A stretch of 32,461 bases of DNA from a virus, in the IMG/VR virus record IMGVR_UViG_3300024520_000316, positions 1 through 32,461 of that record; one strand, written 5' to 3'. Numbering within the stretch: the first letter of the stretch is position 1; each line of letters begins with the position of its first letter. Below are positions 15,183-24,250 of this stretch, one piece after another. Position numbers and translations under genes: made by a program. The notes below the pieces were generated by a model that worked only from the letters and a program-made list of their open reading frames with translations, was not told the origin of the DNA and ran no database searches.

Positions 15183-15183
15183 G

Positions 15184-15660
15184 ATGGTTCAAGACGGGTT
15201 AGAACTTATAGGCGACTTCATTGTAAAGCAGCTACAAATTGTTTTAGACGAACAAGGACACCGCGCAAGTGGTAACTTAATCGACACTATGCGTAGTGAG
15301 GTTAAAAGCACTAGTAAAGGCTTTGAGATTATTGTTTACGGTGCTGACTATGCTATAGCAGTTGAAAAAGGTGTACCTCCAGGAGTGAGGGTTTCAACTG
15401 ACGCTTTAGCTAAATGGGTAGAAGAAAAAGGAATAGCAACAGGTGAATCAACCATTAAAAGCATTGCATTTTTAATACAGCGTAAGATATTTCAAGAAGG
15501 TACAATCCAATTTAGAGAAAAAAAGAAGGGTTTTGTTGAAGTTGTGATAGATGCAAACGCAAACGCTATCTTTCAAATGGTCTTAGATTTATTTACGAAA
15601 GAAATTACATTATCTTTAAGCAATACGATAAGGAAGAACAAACGAACATTTTCAGAATAA
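15184..15660 (+). CDS. HK97 gp10-like tail component / connector
   Basis: A 158-residue protein with the gp10-like pattern: an N-terminal helix (DFIVKQLQIVLDEQGHRASGNLI), then the strand pair GFEIIVYGADYAIAVEKG with the PPGVRVSTDALAKWV loop, and a helix around AFLIQRKIFQEG. HK97 gp10-like proteins sit at the head-tail joining region. The stop overlaps the next ATG as TAATG at 15660. The length is normal for the family. Confidence 0.75.
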   Translation: MVQDGLELIGDFIVKQLQIVLDEQGHRASGNLIDTMRSEVKSTSKGFEIIVYGADYAIAVEKGVPPGVRVSTDALAKWVEEKGIATGESTIKSIAFLIQRKIFQEGTIQFREKKKGFVEVVIDANANAIFQMVLDLFTKEITLSLSNTIRKNKRTFSE

Positions 15661-17792
15661 TGGCATTAACAACAGCACAAATAGGAAGCGAAATAGCAAC
15701 GGAAAAACTAGTAATTCAAGCAATTACAGACAATCCTGGAGCTGGTAACGTTACTTCTGTACAAATGGAAGTACTTATTAATTCTGGTGTTGTTCAAGCA
15801 ACCTTAGAACATTTACCAATAATAGGAAGTACAACGACTTTCGAGTTTGAGATAAACAGCATTGTAAAAGATTACTTTGCTAGTGACTTCTTAGCTTTAA
15901 CAGGCGTTAACCAAACAGCAACAGAAAACGCTTTAGTATCTGTAAGGTTAAAAGAAATTATAGGCAACGTTGTACAAGGAACAACATATCGAGAAGAAAT
16001 ATTTATTAAGAACATTACTCAAGATGTTTTTGAAATAGAAGACTTTGACTTAACAGATTACGATTGCGGCGACACTGGAAGCACATTAAGTAAGCTAATG
16101 ACTTCAGCACCAAGTCCATTGTTTGTAGGTGATAATACAAGCTTTCACGTTAGTTGTTTAACTACTAGCTACACAGTAGGACTAGTACCTAAGCAAGAAT
16201 GGACAATTGAAACTTATTTAAACGGGGTCTTTGTTGCTCAATTAACTGATAGTGTAGACGTGCCAACAAGGGGTGTCAGTGGTGAAATAATTGGAGGTAA
16301 GTACGATGTTTCAAACTACAGGTTTGACTTTGATAGTTCAGCAGGATATGATGAGGTGAGAATTTACATTAGAGACATTGCAGGACCAAACACACAACGA
16401 AGCGAAACAAAAGTTTTCAAATTAAACGATGCTTGTGAAAAAGAATTAACCTTATCATGGCATAATGAACTAGGACAACAAGACTCTTTTAGCTTCTTAG
16501 GTAACATCAATAGAGTAGGAAAATACACAGATAGCACATTTAAAAGAGTTAGACCAGTAAACCCGTTGAGCACTAACGTAGGTGACTTGGTTTATAAGTC
16601 AAGTTACAACTACGAATACGACCTTTTCAGTGATAGAATGCCTGAATTATACGTTAAATGGTTATCTAAGATGTTAATAAATAAACGTGCAGCTATACAA
16701 AGTAAAGAAACGTCAACAGATTGTTTATTGTCTTTAACTAATGACCAGTATTTTGGGTCTATGCCTCAAGCCGCTTCTTACTTTGGAATCGTTGACGGTG
16801 GCAATGGTTTTGCTTATGGAGCGCCTGGAAGGTCAGGAAACTTTTTAAAGTATGATTTAACTAACGATACAACAAGCACAATAGCTACGGCCTTTCCTGC
16901 TGCTGCTGCTGTTTATTACACATTCGGCATTAGGTCACTTGCTAACGGTAAGATTTACTACATGAATAGTCAACCTACTACAACTGACATTTTAGTATTT
17001 GACCCTACATTAGAAACCTTTGCAACATTTGGAGTATTAACAGAAAGCGTAGGTCAACCATGCCAAACGCCAAGCGGTGTTATTTATGCTCCAATTTCTG
17101 GATCAGGTAAGTTTATTAAAATAGATACTAACACAGATACAATAACAGAAATTGTAGCAGTTGGTGTTTCTGGTGGTGGTGATTGTGTTTATGTTGGTGG
17201 TTTTGTTTACTTCATACCTACTGGCGGTGCTGCTGAATTTTACAAGCTAGACACTTCAAACGATACTTACATAACTATTGCAGCGGCTTCAAACTCTTTG
17301 AGCGTTCAAAGCTCTGTTATTACTTCAACTGGTAAGATTTATTCTTACATGAATGCTTTTAACCAAAACTTTGTATTTGTTGTTGATACTAGTAATGATA
17401 GTTCTTACAGCTTTGACACTGGGGTCGTTACAAACGCCGCTTACAATTCTATTTTCTTAATGTCAGACGACAACCCATACTTACTAGGGTTTGATTTAGG
17501 TGATGTGCTAAAAATAGACATAACAAACGACGCTCTTAGTATAGCTGGTACAATAACACCTGAAAGACATGATTTACCAATTGTTATAGGTGATAACGTT
17601 TACGCTGTTTCTGGACAACAAAACGACACTGTAATAAAGCTTACTTTTGAAGAAAGCTGTACTATTACACCTAGTAAATACTTTCCTATAGTAATTGAAA
17701 CAGAAGAAACAGTTTTAGAGGACAAATTTACACCTGAAACAATTTTTAGAGTTAAGTTTAGAATGGCAAACCGAAGAAAAGGACTTAAATAG
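15660..17792 (+). CDS. Large tail protein with an apparent seven-bladed beta-propeller insertion
   Basis: A 710-residue protein. The first 350 residues are beta-rich tail-like sequence (SVQMEVLINSG, TFEFEINSIVKDYF and so on). Residues of about 365-665 contain seven repeats of 40-50 aa. Each repeat has a short strand ending in a K/V-hD-xxxD type turn (KYDLTND, VFDPTLE, KIDTNTD, KLDTSND, VVDTSND, KIDITND, KLTFEE) preceded by a G-K/F-h-Y strand (NGKIYYM, GGFVYFIP, TGKIYSY, GDNVYAV). This is the signature of a beta-propeller. The last 40 residues (YFPIVIETEET...FRVKFRMANRR) resume tail-like sequence. The propeller probably projects from the tail and binds a host surface ligand (inference). It starts at a TAATG overlap. 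Confidence 0.7.
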   Translation: MALTTAQIGSEIATEKLVIQAITDNPGAGNVTSVQMEVLINSGVVQATLEHLPIIGSTTTFEFEINSIVKDYFASDFLALTGVNQTATENALVSVRLKEIIGNVVQGTTYREEIFIKNITQDVFEIEDFDLTDYDCGDTGSTLSKLMTSAPSPLFVGDNTSFHVSCLTTSYTVGLVPKQEWTIETYLNGVFVAQLTDSVDVPTRGVSGEIIGGKYDVSNYRFDFDSSAGYDEVRIYIRDIAGPNTQRSETKVFKLNDACEKELTLSWHNELGQQDSFSFLGNINRVGKYTDSTFKRVRPVNPLSTNVGDLVYKSSYNYEYDLFSDRMPELYVKWLSKMLINKRAAIQSKETSTDCLLSLTNDQYFGSMPQAASYFGIVDGGNGFAYGAPGRSGNFLKYDLTNDTTSTIATAFPAAAAVYYTFGIRSLANGKIYYMNSQPTTTDILVFDPTLETFATFGVLTESVGQPCQTPSGVIYAPISGSGKFIKIDTNTDTITEIVAVGVSGGGDCVYVGGFVYFIPTGGAAEFYKLDTSNDTYITIAAASNSLSVQSSVITSTGKIYSYMNAFNQNFVFVVDTSNDSSYSFDTGVVTNAAYNSIFLMSDDNPYLLGFDLGDVLKIDITNDALSIAGTITPERHDLPIVIGDNVYAVSGQQNDTVIKLTFEESCTITPSKYFPIVIETEETVLEDKFTPETIFRVKFRMANRRKGLK

Positions 17793-20186
17793 ATGCGCGA
17801 ACTACAGATTTTAATACTTGATTTAGCTGGCAACCAGTTAGGAGAGTTAGACTTAACAGATTCTAACGACTTTGCATTGAAGTTAACTAAGTCTATTGCT
17901 AGTATTAACGACCTAGGAAGGCGTAACACATCTTATAGTCTTGACTTTGACGCTCCGCAAACAAAGAATAACAACAAGCTCTTAAACGGGCTTAGATTCG
18001 CTACAGCTTCAAAAGAAATACTAGGACAAAAGCCTTGTTCGATAGTTGTTGACGGCAACCAAATTGATCGCGGTTTTCTTTATCCTTTCCAAAGTGAGCT
18101 TGACGGTATGTATAAGCTTAACTTTAAAGGACTCAATAATGATTGGTTAGAGCAATTACGTGACGTAGAATTAAATGAGTTAAACTGGAGGGATTACCTA
18201 ACAGGATTAAGAACAGAAGACGCTACAGAATTATTTAGATCAGATAGAATAGGAGTTTTAAACGCTTTAAATTCAGTTACAACAGATTTAACTTATCCTT
18301 ATATTAACAGGAATAATGATAGTGCAGCTTTAAACTTTAGACCACAATTACACCTTAGAAGTATTGTATTGTCGATGTTTGAAAAGATAGGCTATACTGT
18401 TTCTAGTGCTTTTTTAGAGAGTGACTGGATAAAAGGACTACAAGGAGCTGCTTTAAATTATCCAGATGCTTTTGGTAATTTGTACAATCACATGGGCCTT
18501 AGTGTTGATCCTGCTTTTCAAATGACTAGGAAGCAAAACGATTTATTAGCACAAACTGTAGAGTATAGCGTTAATACAGTAACAGGTACAGACCCTAATA
18601 CATGGGCAGCTAGTACAATGATAGGTAACATAGGTGCTAATCCAACTTCACCAAACGTAAGAACCTTCTACAGATTTCCTAATTTAATTTCAAACGTTTT
18701 ACTTGATAACTTTGGGCGTTTTGACCCTGTAAAAAGTGAATATACGGTTAATGTCGGTGGAACTTTTACTGTAGAGTTTTCATTTAAGCATGAAGATTCT
18801 TTTTTTCAAAATTATTCAAATCAATGGGTAAACTGGAACTTTGGAGGGTTTCAAACTACACAAAGAGCGCCTTCGTTTACTTGGTACATAGTGAAAAATA
18901 ATACTAGTGATACAACTATAGACGGGCAAATACTTTACACAGGATTAACAACTTCTGGTTTTCACCCAGATATTAATTCTACTATAAACCATGTTTTTGG
19001 GACGGGCGACAAAATAAGCGTATTTCTACAATTAAATAATGATTCAACAGGGTTTGCACCTTTTGACCCCCAATTAGATGGTGACTTAAACTACTGGAGA
19101 ACAAGAATATTGAACAATTCAGTACTAAAAATAGTACCAAAAGCAGATGTTCAATTGGGAAATGTGTTTAGGATTAACTCTCACATTCCAGATGGTATAA
19201 AATGTATTACCCTACTACAGGATTTTAAAACAATGTTTAATCTGTACTTTGACGTTGATGTAAACAGAAAGGTAGTATTTATAGAACCGCGTGACGACTT
19301 TTATACTGGTGTAAGTGAAGACATTACAGACATTGTAGACTTATCAAGCCCACCAGTTTTAAACTATATTACAAGCTATAAGAATGAGATTGTTTTCCAA
19401 TATAATAAAGACGACAAGGATAAATACCTCGACCAATGGAACAAAATCAACGACAAAACTTATGCACAGTATAAGTACTTACTACAGAATAACGAACGTT
19501 TTGAAAAGGGGCAAAGCACTTTAAGCACGTCTTTAATTTCAGCAACTATACAAGGTCCTTTAAATGGTGTTGGTAATATTTTCACGTCAATAGTTAAAGA
19601 AGAGTATTTAGATGCTGACAACGTAGCTAAGACAGTTAATAACAATTATGCGCCGCGTGTATTCCAATTAATAAGAGGGCAACAATATGACACCGCTGGT
19701 GTTCCAAGAAGAACTTTAAACCCTTTAATTGTGTTAGCTGGTGCAATGGAGGACTACGGAAATACACCAACTTTTGAAGATAGAAGGTTGACTTTTGTAG
19801 GTAGTAACGGCCTAGTAGAAGATTACTACGCTAAGACTTTAGCAAACATTGAAGACACTGCTGTACTAAAAATCAAAATAAAATTGACGCTTAATAAGTT
19901 CAATGAATGGGATTTAAAGAAAACGTATTACATTAGTGAACCAGCGGAAATTGCAGGGTATTACATTACGGATAGTATCAAAAACTTTAACGTAACAACA
20001 GAAACATTAACCACTATTACTTTAGTGAAGTTTAGAGACTTTGTACCTGTTACAGTTCAAGGTGGAGTAGGTAACGTTAATGTAATTACCCAAACAGGAA
20101 CGCAGCCTACACCAATACTATGTACGGTTAACGGTGCAATAGTTGATTGTTTAGATAATAACCTAAATCAAATGTTTAAAATATAA
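17793..20186 (+). CDS. Large tail/baseplate-type structural protein, 797 aa
   Basis: It opens with a tail-protein-like pattern (LGELDLTDSNDFALKLTKSI, DLGRRNTSYSLDFDAP, IVVDGNQIDRGFL). A long, beta-rich body with few charged clusters follows, and the end is Gly/Thr-rich (VQGGVGNVNVITQTG). It starts directly at the stop of the propeller-bearing gene and ends 3 bp before the tape measure. In Bacteroidetes siphophages proteins of this size and place belong to the tail tip. I recognise no enzymatic motif. Tail-tip scaffold or distal tail is my best reading. Confidence 0.6.
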   Translation: MRELQILILDLAGNQLGELDLTDSNDFALKLTKSIASINDLGRRNTSYSLDFDAPQTKNNNKLLNGLRFATASKEILGQKPCSIVVDGNQIDRGFLYPFQSELDGMYKLNFKGLNNDWLEQLRDVELNELNWRDYLTGLRTEDATELFRSDRIGVLNALNSVTTDLTYPYINRNNDSAALNFRPQLHLRSIVLSMFEKIGYTVSSAFLESDWIKGLQGAALNYPDAFGNLYNHMGLSVDPAFQMTRKQNDLLAQTVEYSVNTVTGTDPNTWAASTMIGNIGANPTSPNVRTFYRFPNLISNVLLDNFGRFDPVKSEYTVNVGGTFTVEFSFKHEDSFFQNYSNQWVNWNFGGFQTTQRAPSFTWYIVKNNTSDTTIDGQILYTGLTTSGFHPDINSTINHVFGTGDKISVFLQLNNDSTGFAPFDPQLDGDLNYWRTRILNNSVLKIVPKADVQLGNVFRINSHIPDGIKCITLLQDFKTMFNLYFDVDVNRKVVFIEPRDDFYTGVSEDITDIVDLSSPPVLNYITSYKNEIVFQYNKDDKDKYLDQWNKINDKTYAQYKYLLQNNERFEKGQSTLSTSLISATIQGPLNGVGNIFTSIVKEEYLDADNVAKTVNNNYAPRVFQLIRGQQYDTAGVPRRTLNPLIVLAGAMEDYGNTPTFEDRRLTFVGSNGLVEDYYAKTLANIEDTAVLKIKIKLTLNKFNEWDLKKTYYISEPAEIAGYYITDSIKNFNVTTETLTTITLVKFRDFVPVTVQGGVGNVNVITQTGTQPTPILCTVNGAIVDCLDNNLNQMFKI

Positions 20187-20189
20187 GTT

Positions 20190-22880
20190 ATGGCTGAAGA
20201 AAGTATTATAATAAAAGTTGAATTAGACGGGGCAAAGGATCAGTTAAAAACGCTTAACGCATTACAGGAAGAAATAAACGCCTTAGCTCAAGAAAAAAAG
20301 AAACTATCTAAAGCTGAAAAAGACCTAGAGAAGTCTATTGATGCAACAACAGGTGCAACAGAAGAACAAACAGCAACGGCAAAAGACTTAGCAGAACAGC
20401 AAGTACAAAATAATTTAATACTAAAGCAAACAAAGCAAGAGTTTAACCAAACAGAAAAAGCTGTATTAACTTCTGCAAAAAGCAATAGACTAGCTAAGGG
20501 TTCTGTAGAACAACTTGCAGCTGAACACGAAAAAGATAAAATAGCTTTAAGGAAGTTAACAGAAGAAGAAATTCTAAACACAAAAGCAGGTCAAGCTTTA
20601 AATAAAAAAGTAAAAGAGCAAGGTGATAAATTAAAAGAACTAGAAAAAGGTTACGGTGTAACAGCTAGGTCTGTTGGTGACTATGGTGTAGCAACACAGG
20701 AGGTACTTCCTTTAATGGGGTCTTTTGGTGGACAGATTCAAGGAGTAGTACAGAACTTAGGGCAAATTAAGTCAGCTGTTACAAAATATGCTACAGCTCA
20801 AAAAGGAATGGCGGCCAGTACTAAAGGTTCTTCTAGTGCTTTAAAGCGTTTTAGAATAGCACTTATTAGTACTGGTATAGGTGCAATAGTTGTATTACTT
20901 GGGTCTTTGTTAGCTGCTTTTGGTAGTACGCAACGTGGAGCTGATGCCTTTACGAAGATACTTAGACCACTAGAACAAATCTTACAAGGTTTGCTTGGTG
21001 TAGCTCAAAAACTTGCAACAGACGCCTTAGACGGTGTAAAGAAAGCTTTTGATAATCCAAGAGAAGCAGCTATAAAATTAGGAGAAGCTATAAGGGAGAA
21101 CATATTAAACAGGCTTAAAGCTATTCCATTGTTTGCAAAAGCTATTAAACGTGGTACTGTTGCAGCTTTTAATCTTATAGGTATAGGAATTAAGAAAGTA
21201 ATGGCTGAAGTGCCTTTAATTGGTAGGTTGATTGATAAAGATAAGCTAAAGAAAGACCTAGACGATGCTAAAAAAGAATACTTAGAGTCTTTTAAAGACC
21301 TAGGTAGTGCAGCTCTACAAGTTCAGACGGGACTTGATAGAGAAGGGCAAAAAGAATTGTTTAACGATATAACTAACTTCGTTGAAGGAGCAGTAGAAAG
21401 AGGGACGGAAATTGACCGACTAACAAAGAAAATAGAACAGGCTGCAATTAATCTAAGACTAGAAACCGAAAGGGGGAATTTAGAATTTGTAAAGCAAAAA
21501 GAAATAGTACAAAACACTTTATTAACAGACGAAGAAAGATTAGCGGCAGCTAAAAAAGCAAAAGCAGCTTTAGAGGGTGTTACTAAGCTATTAGTAGATC
21601 AACAAAATAGAGAGATTGAATTAGCTAAGTTTAAAACACTAGCAAACGACACCGACAGAGTAGCACAAAAAGAGCTTCAAGACTTGATCGCAGACCGCGA
21701 AAAAATAGAAGCGGATGCTATCACAAAACGTATTGAATTAGGAAACCAAGCAAACGGCATTGTCAAGACTAGAATAGCAACAGATAAGAAAGCTGTTGAA
21801 GACCAAGCGAAAGCAGACGCGAAAGCATCTAAGGATAAAATAAAAGAAGACACTAAAGCTTTAGACAAAAAAATAACAGATTTAGAGCTATTCAGACAAT
21901 TAGAGCTGGCAACTATTGACGAAACAAACGCGCAAAAGATTGAAAAAGAACGTCAATTGCTTGATGCAATTGGCGCTTTAAGAGTTGAGAAGGCTAAATT
22001 AAACGGTGAAGATGTTGCAGAAGTTGAGCTAGAAAACACAATAGCAAAAGCAGAAAAAGAAAAAGAATTTAAAGAAGAGTCAGACGCTAAAGAATTAGAG
22101 CAAGAAGAACTAAAAGCCGAAAATGTAACTTTGATTAGGGGCGCAGCATTTGAAGCTGGCGAAAGTTTCGTAAACGAAGCGTTTAAAAATCAAGAACGCA
22201 GGATAAAAGACGGGTTGACACGTGAAACAGAAGCTTTAAAACTTAAACGTCAAGCAGGTGAAATATCAGAAGAAGAGTTTGCAGCAAAACGTTTAGAGCT
22301 AGAAAAGAAAGCTTTTGCTTCTCGTAAGCGATTAAGTCAAGCACAAAACGCTATTGATTTTGCCGTAGCTGCTGGAAAGACTATTGCAAACCTTGGGCTT
22401 CCTTTAGCTTTACCAGCTTTAGGAGTATTAGCAATTCAGAAAATATCACAAGCTGCAATAATATCAAGTCAGAAGTTTTCACATGGTGGTATGATTAACG
22501 GGCCTAGTCATAGTCAAGGCGGTGTACCTGTTTCTGTTGGTGGGTCTGGAATGATTGAAGCTGAAGGCGGCGAAGCGATTATAAACAAGCGAAGTACTGC
22601 TAAACACATGGGTCTTTTATCAGCGATCAACCAAGACGGGGGCGGTGTTCCTTTAGCTGCTAGAGGTATAGTAACGCCAAGCGCTTCAAAGTTAAGCTTT
22701 GGTAATGGAGGCGTAGCAACAGTTGGAGCAACGCAAAGTATTGATTTAAACGGTATAGAAAATAGTATTGCAAGTGCAGTAGCTAATTCTATAGGAGCTA
22801 TCAAAGTACAGAACGTTGCAAGTGAAACTACTGACGTTGCTAATAGGGTGCAACAAATAGAAGATAGTGCAAGTTTCTAA
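20190..22880 (+). CDS. Tape measure protein
   Basis: An 896-residue protein. It starts with a long coiled coil (residues 10-170, rich in KE). A hydrophobic segment follows at about residues 220-246 (ISTGIGAIVVLLGSLLAAFG), then more coiled coil with Lys/Ala repeats. A second hydrophobic patch lies near 735-755. The C-terminus has the typical Gly-rich end GGMINGPSHSQGGVPVSVGG and EAEGGEAIINKRS. This is the classic phage tape measure layout. At roughly 1.5 A per residue it would set a tail of about 130 nm (family rule, rough). The internal hydrophobic parts may enter the host membrane during DNA injection. Confidence 0.9.
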   Translation: MAEESIIIKVELDGAKDQLKTLNALQEEINALAQEKKKLSKAEKDLEKSIDATTGATEEQTATAKDLAEQQVQNNLILKQTKQEFNQTEKAVLTSAKSNRLAKGSVEQLAAEHEKDKIALRKLTEEEILNTKAGQALNKKVKEQGDKLKELEKGYGVTARSVGDYGVATQEVLPLMGSFGGQIQGVVQNLGQIKSAVTKYATAQKGMAASTKGSSSALKRFRIALISTGIGAIVVLLGSLLAAFGSTQRGADAFTKILRPLEQILQGLLGVAQKLATDALDGVKKAFDNPREAAIKLGEAIRENILNRLKAIPLFAKAIKRGTVAAFNLIGIGIKKVMAEVPLIGRLIDKDKLKKDLDDAKKEYLESFKDLGSAALQVQTGLDREGQKELFNDITNFVEGAVERGTEIDRLTKKIEQAAINLRLETERGNLEFVKQKEIVQNTLLTDEERLAAAKKAKAALEGVTKLLVDQQNREIELAKFKTLANDTDRVAQKELQDLIADREKIEADAITKRIELGNQANGIVKTRIATDKKAVEDQAKADAKASKDKIKEDTKALDKKITDLELFRQLELATIDETNAQKIEKERQLLDAIGALRVEKAKLNGEDVAEVELENTIAKAEKEKEFKEESDAKELEQEELKAENVTLIRGAAFEAGESFVNEAFKNQERRIKDGLTRETEALKLKRQAGEISEEEFAAKRLELEKKAFASRKRLSQAQNAIDFAVAAGKTIANLGLPLALPALGVLAIQKISQAAIISSQKFSHGGMINGPSHSQGGVPVSVGGSGMIEAEGGEAIINKRSTAKHMGLLSAINQDGGGVPLAARGIVTPSASKLSFGNGGVATVGATQSIDLNGIENSIASAVANSIGAIKVQNVASETTDVANRVQQIEDSASF

Positions 22881-22888
22881 ATATTTTG

Positions 22889-22896
22889 TATATTTG
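22889..22896 (+). promoter_or_regulatory. -7 promoter box (TATATTTG) for the tail tube gene
   Basis: A perfect TAnnTTTG match, 9 bp past the tape measure stop and 28 bp before ATG 22925. It gives the tail tube its own transcript, closed by the terminator at 23540. Confidence 0.6.
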
Positions 22897-22924
22897 AATA
22901 TACTAACATTTAAAAAATTAAAAG

Positions 22925-23515
22925 ATGCCAGAATTTTGCCCATTAACAGACAATATAACTAACCAATGTGGTGACGATTTTCCGTTAGCTGGGTTAGGTA
23001 ACATTTATTTAGCACCAGTTAGACAGTTAGACCCTGCGGTTACTGTTTTTGATGCAACAAATCACGACATTACAGCTTTAGGTTTACAATCTGCTGGTAT
23101 GTTCGTAAAGATTGAAGGTAAAGTTTCAACTAAAGACTTAGCAACTGAAAACGCTAAAGACGGTGGTGGAAATGTATTTAACATTACTGCAAACGCTGTA
23201 ATTCCAAATTTAGACACTGTTAAGTCTTTCTTATTGGAAGAGTACGGAAACCAAAAACTTATCGTTATTGCAGAACTTTATGAGTTAGATGCAATTTCTG
23301 GAAACAGAAAAGCGATTGTAATTGGATTAGATAAAAAAATGGGTACAGATGCTGGAGCAACACTTGCTTTCAACAATACTTCTGAAGCTGAACAAGGAGG
23401 AGTTAACGGTTACAACACTGTTATAACTGCTGTTCAAGGTGAATCAACTAGATTCTTTAAAGGAGCTATTACTGTTGAAGACGGCGCGACTGGTACAACT
23501 GTAAACTTAGGGTAA
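22925..23515 (+). CDS. Major tail tube protein (probable)
   Basis: A 196-residue protein rich in Ala, Gly, Thr and Asn with many predicted strands (FVKIEGKVSTKDLATE, NVFNITANAVIPNLDTV, KLIVIAELYELDA). Size, composition and gene position fit a tail tube subunit. It has its own promoter at 22889 and a strong terminator at 23540, as expected for a protein needed in many copies. It is unusual in lying after, not before, the tape measure. No hallmark motif proves the call. Confidence 0.65.
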   Translation: MPEFCPLTDNITNQCGDDFPLAGLGNIYLAPVRQLDPAVTVFDATNHDITALGLQSAGMFVKIEGKVSTKDLATENAKDGGGNVFNITANAVIPNLDTVKSFLLEEYGNQKLIVIAELYELDAISGNRKAIVIGLDKKMGTDAGATLAFNNTSEAEQGGVNGYNTVITAVQGESTRFFKGAITVEDGATGTTVNLG

Positions 23516-23539
23516 AATCTAGGTTTTTAATATAAACTT

Positions 23540-23574
23540 AAAAGCCCTGCAAGTAAATTGTAGGGCTTTTTTTT
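23540..23574 (+). terminator. Strong intrinsic terminator after the tail tube gene
   Basis: A 13-bp stem (AAAAGCCCTGCAA with TTGTAGGGCTTTT, one G-U) around a GTAAA loop, running into further T residues. Very similar in stem sequence to the capsid terminator at 13589. Confidence 0.92.
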
Positions 23575-23586
23575 AAACTAAATGTG

Positions 23587-23766
23587 ATGGCTAAGGAAAC
23601 AAAAGAAACTAAAAAGAAAGAGGTAAAAGAATTTAAAGTTCTGAAGAAAAGTGTAGGAACTGCTATTAACTGGAAAGGTGAAAAACTTATTTTAAATAAC
23701 GGACTAGCTCAAAAAGTATTAAAAGCAATGTTTAACGCTGGTTTGAAAGCTGTTACCAATGAGTAA
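23587..23766 (+). CDS. Small Lys-rich protein, 59 aa, after the tail tube gene
   Basis: Starts at ATG 23587; a GTG three bases upstream would add one residue and I prefer the ATG. It begins MAKETKETKKKEVKE, a basic/acidic tail, followed by a compact domain (FKVLKKSVGTAINWKGEKLIL, then VLKAMFNAGLKAV). The layout parallels the gene at 13663: MAK + charged tail + short domain ending in GLxxV. It overlaps the next gene by 8 bp. A small structural or adaptor protein is plausible; no function is known. Confidence 0.55.
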   Translation: MAKETKETKKKEVKEFKVLKKSVGTAINWKGEKLILNNGLAQKVLKAMFNAGLKAVTNE

Positions 23767-24250
23767 CTTAATGACTTCAGAACAGGTTAAAGCAATTGTA
23801 ACACCTGTCAACGCTTTCGATCCTTCATTCTTTGATACTTCAATACAATACATTGAAGACTCTATTATTTGTGGCATACTTACCAAAGCTTATTATGATG
23901 ACTTAGTAGCTAAGGTGGCTTTGTTACCTGGAACACCATTAAGCGCAGCGGATCAGTTAGTATATGACATTGTTTTAAATGCTGAAGCTTACGCTATTGC
24001 TTATGAGAGTTATCAAAAGGACTTAGAAAGCAAGCCTAATAATCAAGGCATAATGACAAACCATACACAGTGGTCTAAAAGTGCTGAAACTATTAGAGCT
24101 ACAAGGATATTAAAAACCCTAAAAGACAGAGAATACTTTTATTGTTTTAAATTAGGAGAATTTTTAATAGATAACTTTGCTACTTATCCTTTATTTGATA
24201 TTGATTTAGTAAATTACGAACCAAACTTTAGAAGATTTTTCTCAATATGA
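23759..24250 (+). CDS. Connector/adaptor-like protein (DUF6712-like), 163 aa
   Basis: A helical protein with the sequence MTSEQVKAIVTPVNAFDPSFF, then IEDSIICGILTKAYYDDLV, and a C-terminal helical set. This is reminiscent of the DUF6712-type proteins of Bacteroidetes phages, thought to act at the head-tail joint. The resemblance is by eye only. It overlaps the previous gene by 8 bp and the next by 4 bp (ATGA 24247-24250). Confidence 0.5.
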   Translation: MSNLMTSEQVKAIVTPVNAFDPSFFDTSIQYIEDSIICGILTKAYYDDLVAKVALLPGTPLSAADQLVYDIVLNAEAYAIAYESYQKDLESKPNNQGIMTNHTQWSKSAETIRATRILKTLKDREYFYCFKLGEFLIDNFATYPLFDIDLVNYEPNFRRFFSI

